Part shown: positions 1 to 8,344 of the stretch, piece by piece | Numbering within the stretch: the first letter of the stretch is position 1 | Layout: every line of letters begins with the position of its first letter | Assembly (NCBI GenBank): GCA_028276365.1 | Contig: JAPYWL010000023.1 | Coordinates: 1 to 17,556, forward strand | Length of the DNA stretch: 17,556 bases | Source: Deltaproteobacteria bacterium | GTDB taxonomy: Bacteria > DRYD01 | Reading direction: 5' to 3' | Made by a program: the position numbers and the translations under genes | Notes under the pieces: model-generated | What the model saw: the letters and a program-made list of their open reading frames with translations, nothing else | Database searches by the model: none | Told to the model about the DNA's origin: nothing

Positions 1-20
1 ATTTCATATGTTTGTAAAAC

Positions 21-49
21 CTTTCAATTCCCCTATGGGTAAGCTAAAC
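21..49 (-). CRISPR. Single type I (I-B-like) CRISPR repeat at array edge
   Basis: On the minus strand this 29-nt stretch begins GTTTAGC, has a central CCC-ATA-GGG stem (extendable to TTACCC/GGGGAA with one A-G mismatch), and ends ATTGAAAG. Many type I repeats, above all I-B repeats of low-GC anaerobes, begin GTTT and end ATTGAAAC or ATTGAAAG; the last eight bases form the crRNA 5' handle. That orientation puts the first spacer to the left, so bases 20-1 would be the visible part of a spacer and the array would continue outside the window. No second copy is visible, so the call rests on motif resemblance alone. The true repeat could be 30 nt, including base 20. Confidence 0.62.
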
Positions 50-71
50 TCGTATGCTATATATCTGCTCC

Positions 72-100
72 AATATAATAATTAGCTAAAAAAATGGAAA
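72..100 (-). promoter_or_regulatory. Candidate promoter for CRISPR array
   Basis: On the minus strand, TTTCCA (100-95; four of six matches to TTGACA) and TATATT (77-72) are 17 bp apart. Transcription would start near base 65, about 15 nt before the repeat. This is a sigma-70-style match in very AT-rich DNA, so chance is a real possibility. Confidence 0.28.
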
Positions 101-130
101 ATCCTTCATATAAATTTTTAATAAAAAATA

Positions 131-175
131 TCTGTCGATGTGAAATAGGGTAATTTTTCTGGGGGGATCGACAGA
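131..175. repeat. 9-bp inverted repeat TCTGTCGAT/ATCGACAGA
   Basis: The arms at 131-139 and 167-175 are perfect reverse complements around a 27-nt centre. A third copy of the arm, in the same orientation as the second, lies at 268-276. These are among the few CG-containing words in a strongly AT-rich stretch, which makes them stand out as possible protein-binding sites. Confidence 0.6.
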
Positions 176-229
176 TTCAGTATTACCAAGCAAAAAACAT
201 AATTTATAAACAAAAAACAAAAATTCAAT

Positions 230-245
230 ATTGACTTTTGTCAAT
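230..245. repeat. ATTGAC-TTTT-GTCAAT palindrome
   Basis: Perfect 6-bp arms (230-235 and 240-245) flank a TTTT centre. The element could form a small hairpin or serve as an operator for a dimeric regulator. It also contains TTGACT on the plus strand and TTGACA on the minus strand, but neither has a good -10 at the right distance. Confidence 0.45.
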
Positions 246-343
246 TTTTTTGAATACCTAAAAATCGATCGACAGAAACTAAACAAATAAAAAGATTAAA
301 AACTTTTTTGGTATCCTTTTGAAATATACAAATATAGTATTTA

Positions 344-370
344 ATTGCTTATAAATACTATATAAGCAAT
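344..370. repeat. 10-bp inverted repeat ATTGCTTATA/TATAAGCAAT
   Basis: Perfect arms at 344-353 and 361-370 enclose a 7-nt loop. Neither strand has a T-run after it, so it is not a typical intrinsic terminator, although it lies about 100 nt past the stop codon of the minus-strand ATPase gene. The 14-mer ATTGCTTATAAATA at 344-357 recurs at 9210-9223. Confidence 0.5.
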
Positions 371-474
371 AAGGTAAAATAGGATTGAGTTATATCAATA
401 AATACCGATTGTATCTATATTTTTTGTATCATTTACTAAATTTGGAGTTTAATACTTTAAATATTTTTTTTTCT

Positions 475-2007
475 TTATTTAACTTGTTGATATTCAAAAT
501 TAATAATTTGTTTTTTAGTTTTATCAATTTCTATTCCTATTAGATAAATCTTTTTATAATTTAAATATTTTTTATAATATTCTTTTTGTTCTATTTGTTT
601 TAAGGCTTTTCCTTTCTCTTTAGAATTTTTAATAACTTTAAATTCAAGGATATAAACGATAGAATTATTAACAATAATAGTTAAATCTATTCTACCTTTA
701 GAGGTATTATCTTCTGTTATAACATTTAAACCAGTAGAGTATAACATACTAAATACAGCTATTAAATAACTTGACTCTTGGTTAAAATGAACATAACTTA
801 TATTACTTATTAATATTTCAATTTGTTCTTTTAGCTTCTCTATTTCTTGTTTTTTTAATATCTCTATTATATTATCTGCTATATTTTCTCTTAAATCTTT
901 TGCTAATAAAATAGATAATATATCCTCATTAAAAGATATTCTAACTTCCTTATTTGGGAATCCTAATTTATATTCTTGTCCATACTCCTTTTGGTATTCC
1001 TCTTTTATCGTTAAATAGCCTGTTTGAAACATTAATGCCTCTATTTTGATTTCTTCTATGTCAAACTTTTCTAATATGTTGCTTTTTACTATTTTGTTTT
1101 CTAAATCTGAAACATCATATTCTTTTTTCTTTATTAGTTTTATTAAAAAAATGGGTGTTCCTGTCTTATACCAATAATTATCAAATCTCTTACTATCTAG
1201 ATATAACAAGATATCAAAGGGATTATAAAGTGTATCTTGTAGGAAGTAGTAGCCATTATACCATTCTTTAATTTCATCTAAATTTAAGTTTTGTAAATAA
1301 TCTTTAAAGTAAAGTTCTAATTCATTTTGAGTATATCCGCAAATATTACCATATCTAGGATCTAAGGAGATATCTTTTAGTTGATTTAATCCACTAAAGA
1401 GAGAGACTTTAGCAAATTTACTAACTCCTGTTATTAAAAGGAATTTGATATATTCATCTAAGCCTTTTAAGACGGAATAAAAACCTTTTAAATATTTTCG
1501 AACCTGTTCAGCTTCTTTAATGTTTTCTATTAAATCTAATATAGGCTTATCATATTCATCTATTAGTATAACTACCGGTTTTTTGTGTTTCCTATAAATA
1601 TTTATTATAAGATTTTCAAAGAGTTCAACTTCGTCTTCTGTTTTTTGAAATGTATCTAATTCATTATTAAGATAGTTTTTTAGTAATTCTTGGATTACTC
1701 TTTTTTTATAATCTTCTTTTTTAACTATATCTTTAGCAAAACTAATTCTTATTACGGGATAGATTTCATCCCAATTCCATTTATTATAAATATATAAATC
1801 TTTAAATAAGTTTTTTTGACCTTCAAAGAGGTATCTAATAGTGGAGATTAGTAAAGATTTACCGAAGCGTCTAGGCTTACTTAAAAAGTAATACCCTCCT
1901 CCTTCTGTTATTAACTTATATATATACTCTGTCTTATCAACATATATATAATTTCCTTGTATTAGTTTGTTAAAGTCGCTTATACCTATGGGTAATAATT
2001 TCTTCAT
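475..2007 (-). CDS. AAA-ATPase-like protein with PD-(D/E)XK nuclease domain (DUF1703 type)
   Basis: This 510-residue protein matches the AAA-ATPase-like/PDDEXK_9 family, which is widespread, often multicopy, and of unknown role. The N-terminal signature LPIGISDFNKL...YIYVDKTEYI is followed by an atypical P-loop, SKPRRFGKS (residues 43-51), and a Walker B, VILIDEYD (146-153). LLITGVSKF (190-198) and WYNGYYF (249-255) are also family features. The C-terminal nuclease-like core shows E411, D441 and E455-F-K457, so the putative catalytic set looks complete. The start is well supported: AAAGGGGGA sits 8 nt upstream. It lies upstream of, and on the same strand as, the putative CRISPR leader. A link to CRISPR is not implied, because this family is scattered across low-GC genomes without fixed neighbours. 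Family assignment is firm; function is unknown. Confidence 0.9.
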   Translation of the reverse strand: MKKLLPIGISDFNKLIQGNYIYVDKTEYIYKLITEGGGYYFLSKPRRFGKSLLISTIRYLFEGQKNLFKDLYIYNKWNWDEIYPVIRISFAKDIVKKEDYKKRVIQELLKNYLNNELDTFQKTEDEVELFENLIINIYRKHKKPVVILIDEYDKPILDLIENIKEAEQVRKYLKGFYSVLKGLDEYIKFLLITGVSKFAKVSLFSGLNQLKDISLDPRYGNICGYTQNELELYFKDYLQNLNLDEIKEWYNGYYFLQDTLYNPFDILLYLDSKRFDNYWYKTGTPIFLIKLIKKKEYDVSDLENKIVKSNILEKFDIEEIKIEALMFQTGYLTIKEEYQKEYGQEYKLGFPNKEVRISFNEDILSILLAKDLRENIADNIIEILKKQEIEKLKEQIEILISNISYVHFNQESSYLIAVFSMLYSTGLNVITEDNTSKGRIDLTIIVNNSIVYILEFKVIKNSKEKGKALKQIEQKEYYKKYLNYKKIYLIGIEIDKTKKQIINFEYQQVK

Positions 2008-2080
2008 TTTTTATTCCCCCTTTATCTTCTTTATATTTTCTCCTATTTTCACTATTCCCTCCTATCAGTTCTCCTTTTTA
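2008..2080 (-). promoter_or_regulatory. Purine-rich 5' leader with tandem SD-like sites
   Basis: Read on the minus strand toward the ATPase gene, this region carries four Shine-Dalgarno-like purine blocks: AAGGAGAA, AGGAGGG, AGGAGAA and AAGGGGG. The AGGAGGG block (2063-2057) precedes a GTG at 2052. That GTG opens a 13-residue reading frame (VKIGENIKKIKGE) ending in TAA at 2013-2011, one codon before the gene's ATG and in the same frame. It could be a leader peptide coupled to the ATPase, or simply a run of purines. Confidence 0.35.
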
Positions 2081-2279
2081 TCTTCTAAATTCTTTTCTCT
2101 ATATTTTGTTTTATTCGTTTTTCCTAAAACAACAATTTGAAATAATTTTAAAAAATTAAAAACACTTTTTTAAGAAAAATTAAAACATTTAAAAAATAAA
2201 TATCTTAAAAAGTAAACCTTTTAATCTTAAAGGTTTTTTTGGATTATAGATTAATTTTAATATTAGAGGGTGTGGTTTT
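2081..2279. promoter_or_regulatory. Divergent intergenic region
   Basis: This stretch lies between two divergently transcribed genes, so it should hold promoters for both. I see no convincing -35/-10 pair in either direction. It contains a hairpin with a T-run at 2214-2240 and the Shine-Dalgarno site GAGGG at 2266-2270 for the prepilin gene. Confidence 0.4.
2214..2240 (+). terminator. Hairpin with T-run upstream of prepilin gene
   Basis: AAACCTTT (2214-2221) and AAAGGTTT (2229-2236) form an 8-bp stem with a 7-nt loop, and the T-run continues to 2240. This looks like a weak intrinsic terminator on the plus strand. No plus-strand gene lies upstream of it, and it ends only 39 nt before the next start codon. 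It may insulate or attenuate the prepilin transcript. Confidence 0.4.
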
Positions 2280-5200
2280 ATGAGGTTTTTTAGGAGTTTT
2301 AGTTTAAAAGGTCTTAGTTTATTTGAGATGATGGTAGCTGTTTCTATTATATTAATATTTTTTGCTGTTAGTGTTAGTTCTTTTATTTTCTTTTATTATA
2401 ATTTTAATGTATCAGATAAATATAAGGAAATATCTATATTTAGGACTGTTTATTTTGAATTATCTCGTGCTATTAGGGAAGCTTCTGTTATTAAAAGGAT
2501 ATATGATACTTACCCTAATAAAGCTATTTACCTTCAAATTGGAAACTACTTGTACTCTTATAAATTAGATACTAATAATAAAAAACTTTATAAATCAACT
2601 GATGGGGGCTATTATTTTTATCCAATTCCTAATGCTTACAATATTAAAGATATAAAATTTATAAATAAATCTTCTATGGTTTATGTTTATTTTTATACAG
2701 AGTTTAATAATACTAAACAGGAGCACGCTTTCTTAGTAAAATTAAGAAAAGAGAATAAAAACTATTTTTATTTTATTATTTCAGGAATAAATCCTACTAC
2801 TAGTTTAATAGAGTATGCTATAAGTATTAATGAGAATTCATTTACTAATTTTACTCCATTAAATCAATCTAATACTAATAATTCTTTTAATATTGATACT
2901 GAATTAGGCTCTTATAATATTGTTTTTCCCAAAAGAGGCTCATCTGCTTCTTTTTATTACCTTTTTAAAGCTTATAAAAATGATCCTAATTCTAATTGGA
3001 ATTACAAAGATTTAGATAATACTAACTCTTATTCTTATTCTCTTCCTTCTACTAATTGGGGATTAAGAACAAAGATTTTATCTGTTGGAAATTATTTATA
3101 TACAGCTTATGTTAATACTAATGAAGTTTTATATGATCCTACTGATGGACAATTTAAACAATATAATGTAGTTTATTTTGCTTATAGGAAATTAGATAGT
3201 AGTTATAAAGGGAATTGGCTTAAGAAAGAAGTTTTTAGATTTCCTACTTCATATTCTGGTTATACAATGGTTATTAGATATCCAAGAATAGCTTATGGAT
3301 TAGCTGGTGGTAATAGATTCCATATTGTCTTTTCCACTGAAAGAATTGGTGGAAGCAATGTTAATATAAACTCAGTTAATGATATGTATTATGCAGCTAG
3401 TTATGATGGAATCAATTGGAATATTATTAACTTAGATAAAAAATTAATGGGAGCTACTGAGAATAATTTGTATCCAATTGTTCCTATTGTTTTAGTGGGT
3501 AATATTTCTAATACTACTAATACTTTACACTTTTTATTTTATAATAATACTACATCTACTCCTTATAATATGCGAATCTGTTATTTTTCTACAAATGATT
3601 TAAATACTTTTTCAGGTATTCAATCTTTAAATGATCAAGCTTATTATTCAAATAATTCAAACTCAATAACCATAAATACTTTTGGGGATATGGACGCTTA
3701 CTTTTTTAATAACTCTATTAATATAGTAGTTAGTTGTAATGCTAAACCAGAAAGTCCAATAAGGCAGAAATGGGCAGGTAACAGAGATAAACTTATCTAT
3801 TTTAGGAAATCTGATTTTAATAGAACAGATTATAATTTTTATCCTGATGATGCTAATAATAGTAGTAATATTTTTACTAATTGTTCACTAATTTTAACTC
3901 AGCCAACCTATTCAGGGGATAGTGTAGGCGAAGTTCATATTGTAGGGTATTCTTCTACATCCTCAAGAATTATTTATTTAAGGAATACTTATAGCAATGC
4001 TTTAAGTAATTCTTTTACTAATTTTACTAATACTTTAACTACAGATACTTTTCCTAATTTAGATATTAATTATAGTGTAGGTACTAATACTGCTTATATC
4101 CATGTAGCTGCTTATAATAATGATTTACGAGATTTGGATTATTTTAGGATAACTTCTGCATCTCTTGGAGTTACTTTTAGTAGAATAAATAATTCTACAA
4201 TTGATGATAATCTTAATAATCAAGGTCTTTTTGCGCGAGGAGAAAATAAACAAAATGGAAGGATTCCAGGGATTATTGTTGATTCTAATAATAATTTACA
4301 TATAATTACTTATGATGTTGCTGATAGTTCTTTAGGTGAGGTTATTTATTTAAATGCTAATGGTGCTTTAACTAATACTAATAGATTTGATACACTATTA
4401 ATAGATGATGGATATCCTTATTTTAAGAGTATTAATTATGATAAAGATAATCTAAATGAGGTTATTAGTTACTATGATTTTGATACAAATACTACTCCTT
4501 CTTTACCTCTTACAGGTAGTTTAGCTGATTTAAAATTATGTATTAATGGTTTTGTAACAAGGATAGATGGACATAGAAGATTTGATACCAATACTACTAA
4601 TACTAATATTTTTAATACACCAGGTTCATACCCTTGTGGATTTTATAATGATGTAAAATTAGTCAATAATTGGATATATGTAGCTTATTCTGAACGACAA
4701 CCAACCGCTACAGGTAATTTAAGATTAAAGTTAGCAATATCGAGGGATTTAGGACAAAGCTGGAGCTATGAATATACAGATACCTCTACTTCAGATCATG
4801 CTAGAAATATTAATTTAGAGGTAACAAATAATAGAATATATATAATACATACAAATAATACTAATAATGTGTTAATAACTTATAGAGATTTTGGGAGTTC
4901 AACATGGACTACAATACCTACTACTACTATTGCTACTTATTTAAGAGCTTTTAAAGATAAAAATAATAATATTCATATTTTAGCTATTAATTCACCTTCA
5001 GCTAATTATTTATTTGTTAATACTTCTACTAATTCTGTAAATGTAGAGAATTTAAATATTAATTATTTAGAATATATAAGTAGTTTTGGGGATTTTGGAG
5101 ATATAAAAGTAGATAATGATATTAATGTTTACATAGCTATAAACACAAAAAGAGGTCCAACAAATGGTAATGATTTATTGATAAAAAGGAATAATACTTG

Positions 5201-5285
5201 GCAAGCTCCTATAAGGCTACCTAATAACACTTCTCCTATTAATTACTTCTTAAATTCTATTAGATTGGATATTGGAAATTTTTAA
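2280..5285 (+). CDS. Giant type IV prepilin-like protein with beta-propeller-like body
   Basis: This 1001-residue protein has a class III prepilin signal. After a short basic leader comes G11, then LSLFEMMVAVSIILIFF, with the expected Glu at mature position 5 (E16) and a hydrophobic helix to about residue 40. It should be cleaved and N-methylated by a prepilin peptidase and inserted into a type IV pilus or related pseudopilus. Residues 41-165 resemble a PilW/GspJ-like minor pilin. From about 170 on it is Asn/Thr/Ser-rich and repetitive, with about ten strand motifs such as NRFHIVFS (345), GEVHIVGY (550), NNLHIITY (671) and NRIYIIHT (851). A canonical Asp-box, SRDLGQSW, lies at 821-828, with a variant SYDGINW at 374-380. 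This suggests BNR/sialidase-type propeller blades, but catalytic sialidase residues are not evident. SD GAGGG sits 9 nt upstream of the ATG. Minor pilins are usually 150-300 residues, so this is very large. Tip adhesin is an inference. Confidence 0.85.
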   Translation: MRFFRSFSLKGLSLFEMMVAVSIILIFFAVSVSSFIFFYYNFNVSDKYKEISIFRTVYFELSRAIREASVIKRIYDTYPNKAIYLQIGNYLYSYKLDTNNKKLYKSTDGGYYFYPIPNAYNIKDIKFINKSSMVYVYFYTEFNNTKQEHAFLVKLRKENKNYFYFIISGINPTTSLIEYAISINENSFTNFTPLNQSNTNNSFNIDTELGSYNIVFPKRGSSASFYYLFKAYKNDPNSNWNYKDLDNTNSYSYSLPSTNWGLRTKILSVGNYLYTAYVNTNEVLYDPTDGQFKQYNVVYFAYRKLDSSYKGNWLKKEVFRFPTSYSGYTMVIRYPRIAYGLAGGNRFHIVFSTERIGGSNVNINSVNDMYYAASYDGINWNIINLDKKLMGATENNLYPIVPIVLVGNISNTTNTLHFLFYNNTTSTPYNMRICYFSTNDLNTFSGIQSLNDQAYYSNNSNSITINTFGDMDAYFFNNSINIVVSCNAKPESPIRQKWAGNRDKLIYFRKSDFNRTDYNFYPDDANNSSNIFTNCSLILTQPTYSGDSVGEVHIVGYSSTSSRIIYLRNTYSNALSNSFTNFTNTLTTDTFPNLDINYSVGTNTAYIHVAAYNNDLRDLDYFRITSASLGVTFSRINNSTIDDNLNNQGLFARGENKQNGRIPGIIVDSNNNLHIITYDVADSSLGEVIYLNANGALTNTNRFDTLLIDDGYPYFKSINYDKDNLNEVISYYDFDTNTTPSLPLTGSLADLKLCINGFVTRIDGHRRFDTNTTNTNIFNTPGSYPCGFYNDVKLVNNWIYVAYSERQPTATGNLRLKLAISRDLGQSWSYEYTDTSTSDHARNINLEVTNNRIYIIHTNNTNNVLITYRDFGSSTWTTIPTTTIATYLRAFKDKNNNIHILAINSPSANYLFVNTSTNSVNVENLNINYLEYISSFGDFGDIKVDNDINVYIAINTKRGPTNGNDLLIKRNNTWQAPIRLPNNTSPINYFLNSIRLDIGNF

Positions 5286-5365
5286 AAATATTTGATATAA
5301 TTAGAGATAATTAAAGATTTAAATATTTTGTAATGTTTGGATAGTTTTTAAAGTTAATAACTTTT

Positions 5366-8344
5366 ATGTATTTTTTATATAATTTAAAAAATTTTGAATT
5401 AATTTTAAATGAATCAAATCTAAATCGGAGTTATTTTATTTTAGTTTTTTCTAATGATTATTTAATTCAAAATCATTATAACCTCATTAATTTTTTAAAT
5501 AATTTTCATAATAATACTGAAATTAAGAATTACCATATATTTTTGAATTATCTATTTAGTTTCATAAATTTAAAAAAATATTACCTTATAAGGGATTATT
5601 TAATTAATATACCTGTTTTTAATTATCATAATTTAAACAATTTAATTTATATTCTACAAAATTTATATAATCAAAGTGATTTTTTAGACAGGAAAATAAT
5701 ATCTGTAAATGATAAATATTCCTTAGAAGACTTTATTAATATCTTAGAAGATTTTGGATATAATAAAGCTAACTTAATTACTCAGTATTTTGAGTATAAT
5801 ACAAGAGGGAATATAGTTGATGTTTTTCCATATTTAAGTAAATATCCTATTAGGATTGAATTTGAAGATAATTACATAGAATCAATTAGGTATTTTGATA
5901 AAGAAGAATTCATTAGTATAAAAAGAATAAATAGCTTTGTTTTAATTAAGAAAAAACAAAATAATCAAATAGCTCTTGAAAATTTATTTACTCACTTTAA
6001 AAATAGAATTAATTTTATAACTGATCTATCCCAAGAATCATTTAAAAACAGAGTTTATTTTATATTAAAAAACGAATATAAATTAGAGCAAGATTTAATT
6101 AAGGATTTCCTAAATGATATTAATGTTTTTTATATAAATGATTTACTAAAGAAGAATGATTTTAATAATTTACCAGATTTAGCTTTAAAACAGAGTATAT
6201 TAGATAGTTATATCAAAAACAATTTTAAAGGATATAATATTATTTTAATTTCTCAAGATATAAAAGATTTCCTTGATTTAGATAATAAAGCTAATTATTT
6301 AAATAATAAGATAAATATTGAGATTATTAATGATTTGGAAGTAGCGGGTGGGTTTATAGATAATACTAAAAAAATAGTTATTATAACTCAAGCAGATATT
6401 AAAGGATTAATTTTTAGTGATTTATTTAATAAAAATTTAAAAAGAGATTTTATTATTGATATAGATAGATTTGAGGAAGGGGATTTAGTGGTTGTTGATA
6501 ACTTAGGGATTGGAATATACTTAGGGATAAAGAATATTGAGATAAAACCAGGTTATTATAAAGATATGGCTGCTATTCTATTTAAAAATAATCAAAAAGT
6601 TTATTTAAATATAGAGAATGTTTATATCCATAAATATATTGCTTCTAAAGAGATAAGTGATAAAATAAGGGATAAAATATTATCTAAGCCTTCATTATCT
6701 GAATGGAATAAAAAAATAAGAGAACTATATATCCAAACTAAAGATATAGCTGATACTATTTTAAAAATAAATGCAAATAGATTAAATACCAAAGGATTCA
6801 GGTTTTTTAAAACTGATTTAGAAGAAAAAGTAGCTAATGATTTTATTTATAAAGAAACCCAAGACCAGCAAAAAGCGATTAATGAAGTGTTAAAAGATTT
6901 GGAATCAGAACAACCTTCTAATAGGTTAATAATAGGTGACACAGGATACGGAAAAACAGAAATCTTAATAAGAGCTATCTCAAGAGTTATAGGTAATAAA
7001 TATAAAGTATTATTTATAGTGCCTTCTACTGTCTTAGCTTATCAACACTATAATACCTTATATAACAGATTTAACAAATATCTACCTAATTCCATAAAAC
7101 TATATTGTTCTATTGAAAAAAATTCACAAAAGAATTTAAAAGAATTTCTAAAAGATCCTGATTCACTTGTATTAGTATCTACCAATTTGGATTTAGATAA
7201 ACTAAAAAATGTTAGTGATAAAATAGGTTTGGTTATAATAGATGAAGAACATTTATTGGGATTATTATTTAAAGAGAAAGTAAAAGAAACATTTATAAGA
7301 TCTCATATATTAACAGTAAGTGCTACTCCAATTCCAAGGACTTTATTTTTATCCATTAATTCATTAATAGATACAACTATAATCTCTACTCCACCAAGTA
7401 ATTATAAACCACCATTCGTATTTTTATTTTATTTTAAAGATAGAAAAAATGCTTATGATATTATCTTATCTCTTATTTACAAACATCTACTTAACAGCAA
7501 AACAAATAAAAATCAAATGTATTATGTTAATAATAATATAGATGAACTTTATTTAATTTATAGGTATCTTTTAGAAAATTTTGATAAAAACAATATAAAA
7601 TTAAGAATGAATATTTTACATTCTAAATTATCAAAAAAATTAATTGAAAAAGTGTTCATAGATTTTATAAATGGAAAATATGATATAATATTATCAACTA
7701 CATTAATGCAATCTGGGCTGGATAATCCTAATGTAGATATTATGATAATAGATAATTCTCATTTATTGGGATTAAGTCAAATATATCAGTTAAGGGGGAG
7801 GGTTTCAAGGCAAGGTACTCAAGGATATTGCTATATATTATTTCCCGAAGATTTAGTTAATACTAAGACATTTGAAAGGATAAGTGTTTTTGAAAAGGAA
7901 AATATAAGTAATTATGATGTAGTTTTAAAGGATTTGGAATTAAGAGGCCCTGGAACATTATTATCTAAAAAACAATCAGGATATATTGATAAGATTGGGG
8001 TAATACAATACCTTAAGTTGCTTAGTAGTTATATTAATAATAAAAATGGGAGTTATGAGAATTTACCTGAGATAATAAGCGATTTACCAATGTATTTAGA
8101 CGATAGCCCCTATAAAAATATACTCTATAGAAAATTAGTATTAGCAAACACTTTAGAACAATTTGAAGAAATAAAAAAACAAATTATAGATATCTATGGT
8201 AAGAAATTATCTAAAAGTGCTCAAAACCTATTATTTGCTATTTATAACAGAATAAAATATAAGGGTAAAGCTAAAAGAATTATAATAAAAGAAGCTTTTG
8301 TAAAAGAAAAAGATAAAACAGATTATGAAATCATCTTTCAATAA
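5366..8344 (+). CDS. mfd: Transcription-repair coupling factor Mfd (divergent, short)
   Basis: Mfd removes RNA polymerase stalled at DNA lesions and recruits UvrA for nucleotide excision repair. The domain order is intact in 992 residues. A shortened UvrB-like module carries NTRGNIVDVFP (145-155) and PIRIEFEDNYIESIRYFD (161-178). An RNA-polymerase-interacting domain follows (about 368-424; EGDLVVVDNLGIGIYLG). The helicase motor has ETQDQQKAI (497-505), Walker A GDTGYGKTE (524-532), DEEH (626-629), SATPIPRT (652-659), TTLMQSGLD (778-786) and QLRGRVSR (808-815). A TRCF-type C-terminal region begins near 910. E. coli Mfd is about 1150 residues, so this one is compact. Motif drift includes TTLMQSGLD where families usually read TTIIETGID, and RGRVSR for RGRVGR. 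No Shine-Dalgarno site precedes the ATG. Its end overlaps the next gene by 20 nt. Confidence 0.95.
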   Translation: MYFLYNLKNFELILNESNLNRSYFILVFSNDYLIQNHYNLINFLNNFHNNTEIKNYHIFLNYLFSFINLKKYYLIRDYLINIPVFNYHNLNNLIYILQNLYNQSDFLDRKIISVNDKYSLEDFINILEDFGYNKANLITQYFEYNTRGNIVDVFPYLSKYPIRIEFEDNYIESIRYFDKEEFISIKRINSFVLIKKKQNNQIALENLFTHFKNRINFITDLSQESFKNRVYFILKNEYKLEQDLIKDFLNDINVFYINDLLKKNDFNNLPDLALKQSILDSYIKNNFKGYNIILISQDIKDFLDLDNKANYLNNKINIEIINDLEVAGGFIDNTKKIVIITQADIKGLIFSDLFNKNLKRDFIIDIDRFEEGDLVVVDNLGIGIYLGIKNIEIKPGYYKDMAAILFKNNQKVYLNIENVYIHKYIASKEISDKIRDKILSKPSLSEWNKKIRELYIQTKDIADTILKINANRLNTKGFRFFKTDLEEKVANDFIYKETQDQQKAINEVLKDLESEQPSNRLIIGDTGYGKTEILIRAISRVIGNKYKVLFIVPSTVLAYQHYNTLYNRFNKYLPNSIKLYCSIEKNSQKNLKEFLKDPDSLVLVSTNLDLDKLKNVSDKIGLVIIDEEHLLGLLFKEKVKETFIRSHILTVSATPIPRTLFLSINSLIDTTIISTPPSNYKPPFVFLFYFKDRKNAYDIILSLIYKHLLNSKTNKNQMYYVNNNIDELYLIYRYLLENFDKNNIKLRMNILHSKLSKKLIEKVFIDFINGKYDIILSTTLMQSGLDNPNVDIMIIDNSHLLGLSQIYQLRGRVSRQGTQGYCYILFPEDLVNTKTFERISVFEKENISNYDVVLKDLELRGPGTLLSKKQSGYIDKIGVIQYLKLLSSYINNKNGSYENLPEIISDLPMYLDDSPYKNILYRKLVLANTLEQFEEIKKQIIDIYGKKLSKSAQNLLFAIYNRIKYKGKAKRIIIKEAFVKEKDKTDYEIIFQ

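Larger units (their letters stand above)
50..474 (-). promoter_or_regulatory. Probable CRISPR leader and intergenic region with repeats
   Basis: No convincing gene lies here. If the repeat at 21-49 is leader-proximal, this AT-rich stretch is its leader, running right to left. It holds three copies of TCTGTCGAT: plus strand at 131-139 and minus strand at 175-167 and 276-268. The first two form a 9-bp inverted repeat. The last two lie in an identical 10-mer, GATCGACAGA (166-175 and 267-276). There is also a perfect ATTGAC-TTTT-GTCAAT palindrome at 230-245, a TCGATCGA palindrome at 265-272, and a 10-bp inverted repeat at 344-370. A leader role is inferred from position and orientation. The region also separates the array from the 3' end of the minus-strand ATPase gene. 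Confidence 0.45.

Noticed and set aside
131-276. TCTGTCGAT copies as ends of an insertion sequence
   Set aside because: No transposase-like frame lies between them, and the spacing is too small for a mobile element.
86-286. 66-residue open frame on the minus strand
   Set aside because: It lies within the repeat-rich putative CRISPR leader, has no SD, and its translation follows the inverted repeats and AT runs; it looks like chance.
344-370. Inverted repeat as intrinsic terminator of the ATPase gene
   Set aside because: The stem is AT-rich and no T-run follows on the minus strand.
2362-2568. 68-residue plus-strand frame
   Set aside because: It is an out-of-frame shadow inside the prepilin gene, which has a clear signal motif and SD in the other frame.
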